The translations under genes and the position numbers were made by a program. Positions 26,571-36,100 of a DNA stretch of 64,000 nt are shown piece by piece (the stretch's first letter is position 1; each line of letters opens with the position of its first letter). The notes beneath the pieces are model-generated. The model did no database searches. It saw nothing but the letters and a program-made list of their open reading frames with translations, and was not told the origin of the DNA. This DNA comes from CBDBBY01 sp965203215 (GTDB taxonomy: Bacteria; Pseudomonadota; Alphaproteobacteria; Rhodobacterales; Rhodobacteraceae), in assembly GCA_965203215.1 (NCBI GenBank), contig CBDBBY010000001.1:2232001-2296000 (forward strand). Direction: 5' to 3'.

Positions 26571-27932
26571 TCACGGATTCGACGCCAACTGCTCCAATCT
26601 GGTTCCGACCGGAGTTCGAAACCGGGCGAGCGACCGGCGCTTGGCGACCCGCTCAGGCGCGAGGTCGAAGTAATTCTCAAGAAACGCGACGGCGGCCTGA
26701 CGCGTCGCGGGACGCCGCAACGGCCGGCCGATCTGCCTTTCGGCTCTGAAATGGGCCAGCGCGCCCGCCGCTTCCGCCATTATCGCCGCATTTCCCGAAT
26801 TGTTCAGGGCGTACCAGAGATCGCGATCCTCGCGCTTCAGCCAAAGAAAAGACGCGCTGGAGACGACGCCCCGATCTTTGCGGGCCGCCATGAGCATCGC
26901 GATCATGGCAGTCGTTTCCCAAGCATGCCGCATTGCGACCGCGTTCAGACCGCATGACCGGCTCGAGTCGAGAATCTCGTCGATTTCTGCGGACAGCCGG
27001 CCGTCCCGCGAAATCGCCTCATCCATCCCGAGCCGACCGGCCGCTCGACCGACGGCAAGCATCGAAAGCCGATTCATCAAATCGTGGCCTTTCTCGCTTT
27101 CATAGTTGTGGAAGCATGCAAATGCGGCGGCGAGCGCCCTTTTGCAGGGCGCAAGCCCTGCGAAGTCCTTCCAAGGCTTTCCAAGCTGCTTGTCGAACGC
27201 CTCGCAGAGGCCGTCTTCGGAAAGCCGTTCGCAATCCTCGTCCGACAGACGATCCTTGCCGCGACCCCTTCGGCTTACGTATCCTTGCGCTTCAAGCCAG
27301 TCCTCCGGGCGCATCGAACAGCCGGAATGCGGCGGCAGCATCGGCGGAGGCTCCGTCCAGACGAGCTGGCCCGCTTGGCGATACGCATGTCCGGCGCCGA
27401 CGTCGGACGACGGAGCATTTCCGCTTCCGCCCGTCAGATTCAAGAACCGGCTTGCGTAGCGCGACTGCGGCCACCGCTTGCATTGCGATCCGACCAGGCT
27501 CGCGAGGTCGTGCACGGTCCGATGCGCAAGATCCGGTCTGAACACGCGACAGGACGCCGCCATCCAAACGAAGCAAGGGCCATACAGAACGGCCGCCGCA
27601 ACGCCCGAGCCGGCCATGACGGCTTCCCGAGACTCGGAACTCAATGCCGCAACGGCTTCAAACTCCATCGGCATGCCGCGCGCGAACGATGCGGGCGCGA
27701 ACAAGGCTTCGCCGAAATACGGCGCAGCAAGCAGCCAATCCATATGATCGGCCAGCAAGCCGAACGGCTTCAAATGGATCAACGCGGCGATCAAGCCGAC
27801 CGTCCGCACGCCGTCCAAGTAAGGACCCAGGAGAGAGGCCGCCGCCACAAGGGCCAACGCCACGCAGATCGTCAATTGGAACAGCTCGTCTTCGTTCGAT
27901 TGCCTTCGTTCAGCCACGCCTTCGCCTTTCAT
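26571..27932 (-). CDS. dotM: DotM/IcmP (TrbA)-like type IVB secretion coupling protein
   Basis: 453 aa. The N-terminus has membrane helices (LTICVALALVAAASLLG and GSGVAAAVLYGPCFVWM). The cytoplasmic part carries the family's hallmark C-terminal motif SASFLWLKREDRDLWYALNN followed by EAAGALAHFRAERQIGRPL, and the mid-part segment FDKQLGKPWKDFAGLAPCKRALAAAFACF. DotM/IcmP in Legionella and TrbA in IncI plasmids are subunits of the inner-membrane coupling complex that feeds substrates or relaxosomes to the type IVB channel. It lies 56 bases upstream of pilM on the same strand. No DotL/TrbC partner gene is visible; IS sequence starts just upstream. Confidence 0.72.
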   Translation of the reverse strand: MKGEGVAERRQSNEDELFQLTICVALALVAAASLLGPYLDGVRTVGLIAALIHLKPFGLLADHMDWLLAAPYFGEALFAPASFARGMPMEFEAVAALSSESREAVMAGSGVAAAVLYGPCFVWMAASCRVFRPDLAHRTVHDLASLVGSQCKRWPQSRYASRFLNLTGGSGNAPSSDVGAGHAYRQAGQLVWTEPPPMLPPHSGCSMRPEDWLEAQGYVSRRGRGKDRLSDEDCERLSEDGLCEAFDKQLGKPWKDFAGLAPCKRALAAAFACFHNYESEKGHDLMNRLSMLAVGRAAGRLGMDEAISRDGRLSAEIDEILDSSRSCGLNAVAMRHAWETTAMIAMLMAARKDRGVVSSASFLWLKREDRDLWYALNNSGNAAIMAEAAGALAHFRAERQIGRPLRRPATRQAAVAFLENYFDLAPERVAKRRSLARFRTPVGTRLEQLASNP

Positions 27933-28109
27933 GCCGATGGACAGGATCCGCGATGAATCCCTTCGGGCGGTCCGGGGCCGGAGAATCCGAAAGCCGCAGA
28001 ACCGCCGGAAATCCGAATAGCGCGGAACCGGGAGAATTCCGCGGAGCTGATTGCGAAATTCAAGATCAATCGGGAGAATCCGGTGGACAACTCCTCAATG
28101 CCTATCCTC

Positions 28110-28300
28110 CATGCGAGGTTCCAATGCTTCGTCCGGACGCGGGGACATTTTCTTGCCGCCGGCATTGCCATGGGCGAAGACATGCTCGACCTTCGCTCGG
28201 GCCTTCGATTTGCGCCCGTCGGCCTTCGCGGTCCGCGCGTTCATAGGACGATCCCGCGGCTTCCCGCCGTCGGCATCGCCGCCATCAACCGGAAGTCGGG
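28110..28300 (-). pseudogene. IS5-type transposase, C-terminal remnant
   Basis: RPMNARTAKADGRKSKARAK then VEHVFAHGNAG is the catalytic Glu region of IS5/IS1031-like transposases, cut off on both sides. Confidence 0.6.
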
Positions 28301-28439
28301 TCCACGTTCTGCTCTCCGCCGGAAACGCCGCCTTCCGGCGACCACATTCGCCATCCGATGCGGCACCGCCGCGACGGTCGGAGACCGCATGGTCAGCAAT
28401 CCAATCAAGCCCGCTCAATCTCCCGTTTCGAAGCAATCC

Positions 28440-28800
28440 TCCAACATCGCTGCGTTTCGGGTCAACGCCGACGTCGTTGCCCTGGCGGGCATCAATCCTT
28501 TGCGGCTTGACCACGTCGAGAGCAAGTCGGCACCGCCTTTCTTCATCGTCTCGAACAGCTTGATTGCAGTCGACAATGACCGCGGACGACAAGGAAGAAA
28601 TGAACACGCTTCATCGCATCCGGAAATCATTGGCTTGGAGGTCTCGCGCCATTGCTTGATCTCCATCTCCTGCCCGAAAACTGCCGGCATCGTCCGCCGA
28701 GCACGAACGAAGGCCGTTCGGAACTGGCGGGGCCGATGCGACGGCAGCTTCTTCGCGAGCGCGTCCGGTCAGGACCCTCGACCTGACCGGACGCTGCAAC
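28440..28800 (+). pseudogene. IS110 leading end and transposase N-terminus, degraded
   Basis: Leading-end sequence with the CATCGTCTCGAACAG block is followed by an ATG at 28604 and, in a shifted frame, PEIIGLEVSRHCL, a decayed form of the IS110 start at 10320. The hairpin part is missing. Confidence 0.6.
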
Positions 28801-29149
28801 GGAACCGGGGCGAACTGGCACCGGGTCTACGTTCTTGCGCCGTTCGCGGCCGTATCGCCAACCAATCTTTCGAAATCATGCCGAAAGACCCTTGAAAAGA
28901 CAGAGCCCCGATCAATCCGGTTGATTTCGGGAGCCGAAAGCCCGCTCCCGGCAAAAATCAATATATTTGCAGTCGCGGACTCCGGAAAATAAGCCAATGA
29001 GGCAATTTGCCGCGATGGCGCATATGGCTGGACAGGCGTGAATTTCGGCGATCAACCTTGGCGGTCCCGGTTCGTCTCCGAATAAAAAGAAACTGCCGCG
29101 CCTTGCGGCGCGGCAGTCATTCTTCCGATCCTTCCGACGGGAAGCTGAA
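28801..29149. other. Intergenic region downstream of lipoprotein C
   Basis: About 350 bases without a recognisable gene. It contains the lipoprotein C terminator at its right end. Confidence 0.5.
29085..29118 (-). terminator. Intrinsic terminator of lipoprotein C
   Basis: Strong stem CTGCCGCGCC/GGCGCGGCAG with a 4-base loop, followed on the minus strand by TTTCTTTTT. A matching hairpin follows lipoprotein E at 38105. Confidence 0.8.
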
Positions 29150-31201
29150 CTAGTTGCTTGCAGCAGGGGCAGCTGCTCGCTTGGCACCGAAACTACCACT
29201 AATCACCCATTTGCTTTCTTCCACTTCAGTGCCAGTAGCACCACCACCAAGACGCCAAGTTCCTGCAACTTCAAGGTCATCAGGCGTTGCTAGCGGACCA
29301 TAGAAATTCCCTTTGAAAACACCGGTTGCAGTAGCTTCACCGGCGGCGTTGAGCACACCGTTCGCACCGTCAAGGTTCGTCCCAGTTGCTTTCGCGATGC
29401 CACTGAACGCTCCGGTATTAGCAGTGATGTCCGCTTTGTTAGTTGCACTACCTACGGCACCATTGCTACTCAAATCAACTCGCGTAATCGTCCCCCTTTG
29501 AACGGTACCCCCCGTGTTGATCAGCGAAATACCACCAGCGGCACCGGCATTCTGCTTCCACCGACTATTTGCCGCATCCCACTCTTCAAATCCGTCAATA
29601 TGTCCGAAAACATATCCCGTACCCGTCGTTTTCGGAATTGATACAGTCAACTCCACGTCTCCGCGCACCAATTTAGACAAAAGTTTCGGAGATCTATAGT
29701 CGGTCCTTCGCGCATTGCCTCTGTACGCAACTGCGATGGTTCGCCCGTTGAATTTACCGGACGTGATCGCCTTGCCGATGTTCGTGGTCCTTTTGTTTGC
29801 TTTGTTCTCGAAAGCCGCATAGCCGAAATTGATGCTCTGCACTCGACCCCCTTGATTAGAGCCACTGGCGGTGAAATCCAATCCGTCTTCATCCGCTGTA
29901 TACAAGAACATTCCGTATGCAGCATAATTCAAGTATCTCTGTACGTCGTCGTCAGGGCAAGCGTTGCCGTTCGCACTTGAAAGCGACCCGTCACGGCAAG
30001 TGACAGCTCCCGAACCTGCCGCCGGCTCGAGACCTAGGTTCACACCGACGTTATTGGACAGCCAAACCTCGTACGTGCCGAGATCCTTATACCCGTCAGG
30101 TTGCTTTAGCTGACCATCTACAAAGTTAGCTCCTCCAGTCAATTGACTAGAATGAGCGTCGACTCTGGCCTTCCAGTAGAAGTCGCCGTTGCCTTGCCAG
30201 CTGGTAACGCCTTTCGCAGCAGACCGGGGTTGGGGATCGTCGAACGTAATCGTCAGATCCCATCCGTTTGCTCCGGCGTCCGTTCCGCTGTCATCGACTT
30301 CTGTGTTGAGTTTCATTCGCGTGTCGGTCCAGTCGGCTGCAGCCCCGCCATAACGAACGACCAATCCGTCACCCGTCAACTGCAATCCGGTATACCCGGC
30401 CACCGTGGCGGCGGGCTCGTTTACTTCTGTATTGAGTGTGTTGGTATATCCATCCACTTTGAATGTTTCTGCGCCGCTATGCCTGGCATCGGAAGTGAAC
30501 ACCATCTTGCCGCTTGCATAAGGGATTAGCTTGAACGTAGTGCTTTTGATGGGCACTGGAGCCGTATTTTCAACCTGCGCAGTGCCAGCAGCATTGGCCT
30601 TCGTTCGCGGCGTTCTGACGATCGTCGCTCTGCTGACAACTACACCTTCATCATTGGTGGTAGTTCCGCGCGGAACTCGAAAGTCGGGATCCGCAATTGC
30701 TTGGCGCACGAGCGGTCTAGTGAACCACAAGAACGGAGTCTCCGCATTGTCAAGAATTGTCGACTGGTCGCTTAGGTACGGCCTTACAACATCGCGTCGA
30801 TACTCTATCGCCGCGCCGCGGGCCGCATCGTTCGCGGCATCGTCTCCGGCGGCTTCCACTGCGGCATCCGCTGCTTCCTCCGCATCATCAAGCAAATCGC
30901 GGGCCACTTTGATCAGCCTGCGTGCCTCAGCGCGGTCTGCTTCCGTATTCGTTCTCCGCGCAGTAGCCGCCTGCGCGGTCGCCATTCCAACGGCCCTCTC
31001 GGCAGCCGCAAACGCCGTTTTCGCCGCTGTCAGCTCAGTCGAATCGGTACCTCCACCGTCCCCGCCGCCGCCATTCTCGTCTGTGGGCGGGGTGGTGCCG
31101 CTCGAAGTTCCCGTGGTAGTTCCCGTGGTATTGTTGCCGGAGCATGCCCCAAGCAACAATGCCATGCCGCAAGCTAGGCCGGCAACGAGTTTCCAATTCA
31201 T
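29150..31201 (-). CDS. TbpB-like surface lipoprotein (paralogue C)
   Basis: 683 aa. Signal peptide with lipobox (MNWKLVAGLACGMALLLGAC), a Thr/Gly linker, an Ala-rich coiled coil (ARDLLDDAEEAADAAVEAAG), then a beta-rich body with FTRPLVRQAIADPDFRVP, TFKLIPYASGKMVF, LQLTGDGLVVRYGG, GNGDFYWKARV, TYEVWLSNNVGV, INFGYAAFENKANKRTT and the C-terminal FKGNFYGP and ISGSFGAKR. The last pair is the barrel signature of TbpB-like surface lipoproteins; surface location and ligand binding are inferred. Good ribosome site (GGAGAAACGACT before ATG). Full-length paralogue of E and D. Confidence 0.8.
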   Translation of the reverse strand: MNWKLVAGLACGMALLLGACSGNNTTGTTTGTSSGTTPPTDENGGGGDGGGTDSTELTAAKTAFAAAERAVGMATAQAATARRTNTEADRAEARRLIKVARDLLDDAEEAADAAVEAAGDDAANDAARGAAIEYRRDVVRPYLSDQSTILDNAETPFLWFTRPLVRQAIADPDFRVPRGTTTNDEGVVVSRATIVRTPRTKANAAGTAQVENTAPVPIKSTTFKLIPYASGKMVFTSDARHSGAETFKVDGYTNTLNTEVNEPAATVAGYTGLQLTGDGLVVRYGGAAADWTDTRMKLNTEVDDSGTDAGANGWDLTITFDDPQPRSAAKGVTSWQGNGDFYWKARVDAHSSQLTGGANFVDGQLKQPDGYKDLGTYEVWLSNNVGVNLGLEPAAGSGAVTCRDGSLSSANGNACPDDDVQRYLNYAAYGMFLYTADEDGLDFTASGSNQGGRVQSINFGYAAFENKANKRTTNIGKAITSGKFNGRTIAVAYRGNARRTDYRSPKLLSKLVRGDVELTVSIPKTTGTGYVFGHIDGFEEWDAANSRWKQNAGAAGGISLINTGGTVQRGTITRVDLSSNGAVGSATNKADITANTGAFSGIAKATGTNLDGANGVLNAAGEATATGVFKGNFYGPLATPDDLEVAGTWRLGGGATGTEVEESKWVISGSFGAKRAAAPAASN

Positions 31202-31276
31202 AGTCGTTTCTCCATCTAGGTTCTTTGCCTAACAAAACTTCCACGGTTCAAGCCGCGAATCACATTGCAATTAAGA

Positions 31277-31305
31277 GTTATACCGCTTGCAAGTCAAGCT
31301 TGCAA
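31277..31305 (-). promoter_or_regulatory. Promoter of lipoprotein C
   Basis: On the minus strand TTGCAA, 17 bases, TATAAC. The spacer and -35 form an interrupted palindrome (TTGCAAG, 5 bases, CTTGCAA) that could bind a repressor. The identical arrangement precedes lipoprotein E. Confidence 0.6.
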
Positions 31306-31319
31306 ACACGGTGTTTTCC

Positions 31320-31515
31320 ATTTTTAGGCCAAGTGACTGCGAGGCAACAAGCCCTCCAACCGGGGAAGTCGGCGCAACGGTCGTTTTCCATGCAGCATCC
31401 GGCGACGGGCATGGCATTGTCGCTTGGGGCATGCTCCGGCAGCAATAACACGGGAACTTCAAGCGTCACCACCCCACCCACAGACGAGAATGGCGGCGGC
31501 GGGCGGCCCCCGTTG
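31320..31515 (+). pseudogene. ISKra4 tail plus truncated lipoprotein 5' end
   Basis: A short ISKra4 3'-tail unit is joined to MALSLGACSGSNNTGTSSVT..PPTDENGGGG, the lipobox and linker of another TbpB-like lipoprotein, which then ends in IS sequence at about 31510. Mirror image of the arrangement at 35830-35990. Confidence 0.6.
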
Positions 31516-31669
31516 TGGCCCGCCGGCGATCCCGCGGCGGAGGGCGCGGCTTGCGTCAGGCCGGTCGCGTCGCCGCCTGTCCGGCGGCCGGATGCTCGTT
31601 GCCGCGGTCCTTCATCTGTCGTGTGCCGACAAGTCCGCAGGTTCGGTCGGGCATGCCGAATGCCGGAGT

Positions 31670-31980
31670 CGATGGCGGAAGCGGGGGACGCTGCGGAATG
31701 CCGCCACGCGGCCGGCGAGCGGGCGCGGGTCGATTTGGCGTGCGTCCGCGGCCTGGCGGCCGGATGCGAACGGGGGCTCGATGCCGCCGCGTCCGGGACA
31801 GTTTTTTGAGCGGGACCGGGTCGCCGAAAACTGGACGTCCGCTTTGCCGGCTTCCGCCGCGCATCATCCATGATCCGGAAGGAAATCGCCACCCGGAGCG
31901 CAAGGACGCCCCGGAAACCGTTTCATGGTCGGGGGCGGGCGGCCAAAGGCCGATCATGTGGGTTTTTTTGTGGAAACGGG
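31670..31980. repeat. About 300-bp repeat shared with 13540-13850
   Basis: Same orientation and over 85% similar by eye. It ends at an ISKra4-type left end (ATGTGGGTTTTTTTGTGG). Confidence 0.6.
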
Positions 31981-32111
31981 CATCTCCGCGCTTTCGGGCG
32001 TCGCTCGGGTTTTGCGTTCCGAGGGCTGCAATCGGGGGCTGCGGGGTTCGGCATGGATCGGTCCCGGGGCGGTTTCCGAAGACCCGCGAACGGCGGGCGG
32101 AAGAGGGCGAC

Positions 32112-32707
32112 ATGGCGGAGAAGATACGGGACCCGGAGTTCCGCCATCCGGAATTGGCGGCGTTTTTGCAGGGTTTGACGGACGAGCAGGCGGCGACGCC
32201 GGGTCCATTGAGTGTCGAGCGCGGCGGCGTTGCGTCGCAGTACTGGCGCGAGGACGGCCGGGTGCATTGCCGCGAGTTCGAGGCGGCGTCCGGCGGGCCG
32301 TCCTCGGAGATGGAGGCGCTGCATGCGGAGACCGCGGCGGCGGTCGGCCGGTCGCTTCCGCGGATGAGGGCGGAGCGGCGGGGCGAAGTGCTGCGCGGCG
32401 CTGCTCGAGGCGTTCGACGCCGCTCTTCCGCTCCCGTCCTGCCCGCGTTGCGACCGGCGGATGGACCGTCACGGCCGGGTCGGAAAGACGTTCGGGACGC
32501 GCTTCGGACCGGTCCGGGTCGAACGGCGCCGTTTCCGCTGCCGCGAGTGCGGCGACAGCCGTTTCCCTTTGGACCCGGCGCCGGATCTGGAAGGCAAGAA
32601 CGTCACGCCCGGCGCGGAAAGCCTCCATGCGGACGCCGCCAGTTCCGACAGCGGCGGGCAGGCGCGCCGCCAACTGAAGAATTTCGCCGGCGTGGAGGTT
32701 CCGGCGT
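32112..32707 (+). pseudogene. ISKra4 transposase, older copy, truncated by a second ISKra4
   Basis: Starts MAEKIRDPEFRHPELAAFLQ, parallel to the intact copy at 32889. It loses frame near 32400, resumes as MDRHGRVGKTFGTRFGPVRV, and stops at 32707, where the intact element has inserted. Confidence 0.8.
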
Positions 32708-34464
32708 GGGTGTGGTCCATATTTTTTGGTGAAGTCTGCTTTGCGCTTTCGCGCGGTGTCCTGTTTCGGCGTCCGGAGGGTTGCAAAGGCGGCGTTCGAG
32801 GTGCAGCATGGATCGGTTCCGGACCGGTTTCCGAAGACCCGCGCACGGCGGGCGCCGCGGCTCCGGGGCTCGAGCAGCAGAGGGCGACATGGCGATCGAT
32901 GCACAGGATCCGGAGTTCCGCCATCCGGAGGCGGTGGCGTTTTTGCGGAGTTTGACGGACGAGCAGGCGGCGAAGCAGCCTCCCTTGGTTCTCGAGCATG
33001 ACGGCGTTGCGGCGCGATATTGGCGCGAGGGCGGCCGGGTTCGCTGTCGCGAGGTCGAGGCGTCCGTCGGCCCGTCCTCCGGGACGGGCGCGCTGCATGC
33101 GTTCATGCGGGCGGTCGAGGCGGAGTTCGGCCGTTCGCTTCCCCGGCTGGAGGCGGAGCTGCGGGGCGGCGGGGTTCCGGATCTGGACGCGATCGAGGCG
33201 TCGATCCGCGACGGCCTTCCGGACTGCGGAACGGCGCTCTACGCGGCGCTTCCGGAGGCGCTCGGCGCCGAGCTTCCGTCTCCTCCCTGCCCGGATTGCG
33301 GGCGGCGGATGGAGCGGCACAGCCGGGCCGGGAAGACCTTCCAGGCGCGCATGGGTCCGGTCCGGATCGAGCGGAGCTACTGCTATTGCCGCGGGTGCGG
33401 GACCGGCTTCCACCAGCTGGACCGCACGCTGGGTCTGGAGGGCCGGACGGCCACGCCCGGGGCGGAGAGCCTCTACGCGGACGTCGCCAGTTCCGACAGC
33501 TGCGGGCAGGCGCGCCGCAAGCTCCGGAATCTCGTCGGCGTGGATGTTCCGAAGACGACGCTCCTGCGCCATGTGGCAGGGCTCGGCGAGGAGATGCAGG
33601 CGTTCGAGCGGGCGGACGCCGAGGCGCCGCCTGCGGCGGAGCGGGTTCTGCCGGGGATCGACGGCGCCGGAGTCCCGATGGCCGCCCGCGAGGTCGAGGG
33701 GGTGGCCGGCAAGCAGGCGGACGGCGCGGCGAAGACCCGCGAGGCGAAGGCCGTCGTCTGCCGCGAGGCCGACCGCCCGGATCCGAAGGCCGGGAAGCCT
33801 CGGAATGACCGGAAGAGCGGGGCCGTCAGCGTCCGCATCGACAGCGCGCAGGCCGTGAACGGGGCCGGCCGGGCTTCGGAGTTCGCCGCCCGCCTGGAGC
33901 AGTTCGCGCACCGGAACGGCGTGTTCGCGGCCGAGGAGGTGGTCGTGCTGTCCGACAGGGCGCCGCGGATCCGGACCGTCTGCGAGGAGATCCTGCCCGG
34001 ACGGAAAACGACCTTCATCCTCGACCTGTGCCGCGCCCTCGAATATGCGTCCGCCGCCGTGCAGGCCGCGGCGCCGGACAAGGGCAGGCGGGAGGCGTGG
34101 ATGGACTGGATCAGGAAGCAGCTGGACGCCGGACGGGTCGACCGGGCCGTCGCCGCTCTGAAGCGGCACCGTCGGCTTGAAGCGGTCGCGGCCTGCATCC
34201 GCTACTGCGAGGCCAATATGGACCGGATGCGCTGCGACCTCTGCCGGAGGCGCGGCCTGCCGGTCGGATCCGGCATCGTGGAAAGCGCCTGCAAGCGCAT
34301 CGTCGGAAGCCGGCTCAAAGGAGCCGGTCGCCGTTGGTCGAAAGCGGGCGCCAACGCCGTGCTCGCCACCGGATGCTGCCTCGAAAACAGGCGCTGGCCC
34401 GACTTCCTCGAATGGAGGGCTTGCCGCCTCGCAGCCGCCTAACCAAAGAAAATGGACCACACCC
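32708..34464 (+). mobile_element. Complete ISKra4-family element with 9-bp target duplication
   Basis: 1757 bp. The left end GGGTGTGGTCCATATTTTTT (32708) and right end AATGGACCACACCC (to 34464) are inverted repeats. TTCCGGCGT flanks it exactly at 32699-32707 and 34465-34473, a 9-bp target site duplication. The target was another ISKra4 copy. Confidence 0.9.
32889..34442 (+). CDS. ISKra4-family transposase
   Basis: 517 aa from the ATG at 32889 (ribosome site AGAGGGCGAC; the same site precedes the diverged copy at 32112). Features in order: zinc-type CPDCGRRM and CYCRGCGTGF pairs, VLPGIDGAGVPM with the first acidic residue, GKQADGAAKTREAKAVV, TFILDLCRALEY, GLPVGSGIVESACKRIVGSR with the catalytic Glu, and the tail RWSKAGANAVLATGCCLENR that is scattered elsewhere in this window as short elements. 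Complete and probably active. Confidence 0.9.
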   Translation: MAIDAQDPEFRHPEAVAFLRSLTDEQAAKQPPLVLEHDGVAARYWREGGRVRCREVEASVGPSSGTGALHAFMRAVEAEFGRSLPRLEAELRGGGVPDLDAIEASIRDGLPDCGTALYAALPEALGAELPSPPCPDCGRRMERHSRAGKTFQARMGPVRIERSYCYCRGCGTGFHQLDRTLGLEGRTATPGAESLYADVASSDSCGQARRKLRNLVGVDVPKTTLLRHVAGLGEEMQAFERADAEAPPAAERVLPGIDGAGVPMAAREVEGVAGKQADGAAKTREAKAVVCREADRPDPKAGKPRNDRKSGAVSVRIDSAQAVNGAGRASEFAARLEQFAHRNGVFAAEEVVVLSDRAPRIRTVCEEILPGRKTTFILDLCRALEYASAAVQAAAPDKGRREAWMDWIRKQLDAGRVDRAVAALKRHRRLEAVAACIRYCEANMDRMRCDLCRRRGLPVGSGIVESACKRIVGSRLKGAGRRWSKAGANAVLATGCCLENRRWPDFLEWRACRLAAA

Positions 34465-34483
34465 TTCCGGCGTCGACTGCCTT

Positions 34484-34765
34484 GACAGCGTGGTCATGCC
34501 ACAAGATTTGGTCGCCATGCGCCGCCCCGTCGCCGACCTTCGCCAAGGTCGGCGACGGGAACGCAATATCACAGTCGAGACACAGAAGAATCATGAGATG
34601 CACCCAGATTTGGTTTTAGGTTCGATGCCGGTCGCGGAGATGCCCGAGCTCGGCCGGATATCCGGAGAGCAGGCCGCCGCGCTCGCGGGGCTCGCGCCCG
34701 TCGCGCGGGACAGCGGGCAGATGCGCGGTAAGCGGATGATCGGCGGCGGAAGGAGGGGAAGCCGC
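34484..34765 (+). pseudogene. IS110 leading end and internal transposase fragment
   Basis: The IS110 hairpin (34526-34559, half CCCGTCGCCGACCTT) and outer motif (to about 34600) are followed by an in-frame piece MPVAEMPELGRISGEQAAAL and GLAPVARDSGQMRGKRMIGG from the transposase C-terminal domain. It interrupts lipoprotein D. Confidence 0.75.
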
Positions 34766-34767
34766 AC

Positions 34768-35890
34768 AACGTCGTCGTCGCGCGCCGAGGCAACCGGATC
34801 GTTCGGGTCTTCGAGATTCGTGTCCACGCCGATGTGATTGGACAGCCAAACCTCGTATGTGCCGATGTCTTCAACGTCTTGGTTATCGGCCGTTAGCACG
34901 CTGTCTACACAATTGGCCCCTGCTCTCCGCTGACTGGCAACAGTTTCAACTCTGGCTTTCCAGTAGAAGTCGCCATTGCCTTGCCGGCTGCGAACGCCTT
35001 TCTCAGCAGAAAGGGTGTCAGGACCGTCAAACGTGATCGTTAGATCCCACCCGTTTTCTCCAACGTCGGATGCGGCGTTGTCGGTCACAATTGCTGTGTC
35101 GAGCTTCTGTTTGGTGTCGGGATATTGTTTCCCATTCTCGCCAAAACGAATGACCAATCCGTCACCCGTCAACTGCAATCCAGTATACGAAGTCGAGTCG
35201 CTGGCCTGATTTGAATTGAGCCAGTCATTGTAACCATCCACTTTGAACGTCTCTGCGCCGCTATGCTTGGCATCACGAGAGAACACCTTCTTGCCGCTTG
35301 CATAAGGGACAAGCTTGAATGTGCCTCCATCGATGGGCTTAGGAGCCGTATTGGGAATCTGAGTGTCATCTGTTGTGGACGTGTCCTTCGTTCGCGGCGT
35401 CCTCGCGATAGTTGCCGTATTGGTATTTTCGCTCGGAACTTGAACGTCGCCGTCCACGATTGCTTGGCGCACGCGCTCTGGTGAACCAGAAGAGCGGAGC
35501 CTCCGCCGCGGTGAGTTTTGCCAACTCTGCGGTCTGGTATGCCGTTACCCTGTCAAGCACAATTTCCGCAGCGCCGAGGGCCGCATCGTCAGTGCCGGCT
35601 TGGGCTGCAGTGTACGCAGCTCGCGCCCGCGACACTGCAAGAGCGAGCGCCGTGCGGGCTTCCGCAATCTTCGTCCGCGCATTTGTCTGCGCAGCAGTTG
35701 CTGCAGCGGTCGCCTCCATAACGGCCATCTCGGCAGCCGTAAACGCCATTCTCGCCGCTGTCAGCTCATCGGTACCACCGCCATCTCCGCTGCCATCGCC
35801 ATTCGAACCGCCATTCTCGTCGGTGGGTGGGGGTGACGCTCGGCGTTCCCGTGTTATTGTTGCCGGATCATGCCCCAAGCGACAATGCCA
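34768..35890 (-). pseudogene. TbpB-like surface lipoprotein D, truncated at both ends
   Basis: Retains the linker (PPTDENGGSNGDGSG), the coiled coil and the beta-rich part up to SNHIGVDTNLEDPNDPVASA, very similar to E. The lipobox Cys is a TGA (35868 region) and the signal peptide is replaced by an ISKra4 tail. A frameshift lies near 35475. The C-terminal third with the barrel signature is cut off by an IS110 fragment at about 34768. Confidence 0.82.
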
Positions 35891-35904
35891 TGCCCGTCGC
35901 CGGA

Positions 35905-36100
35905 TGCTGCATGGAAAACGACCGTTGCGCCGACTTCCCCGATTGGAGAGCTTGTTGCCTCGCAGTCACTTAACCTAAAAATGGAAAGCACCATATTTGC
36001 AAGCTTGACTTGCAAGCGGTATAACTCTCCATTGCAATGTGATTCGCGGCTTGAACCGTGGAAGTTTTGTTAGGCAAAGAACCTAGATGGAGAAACGACT
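35905..36100. repeat. Inverted copy of the region upstream of lipoprotein C
   Basis: Bases 36100 back to 35905 match 31202-31390 nearly base for base: untranslated leader, promoter and ISKra4 tail. With genes C and E the two sites form a long inverted repeat about 4.5 kb apart. Confidence 0.8.
35997..36025 (+). promoter_or_regulatory. Promoter of lipoprotein E
   Basis: TTGCAA, 17 bases, TATAAC, with the palindrome TTGCAAG/CTTGCAA over the -35 and spacer. The leader to the ATG is about 70 bases. Confidence 0.6.
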
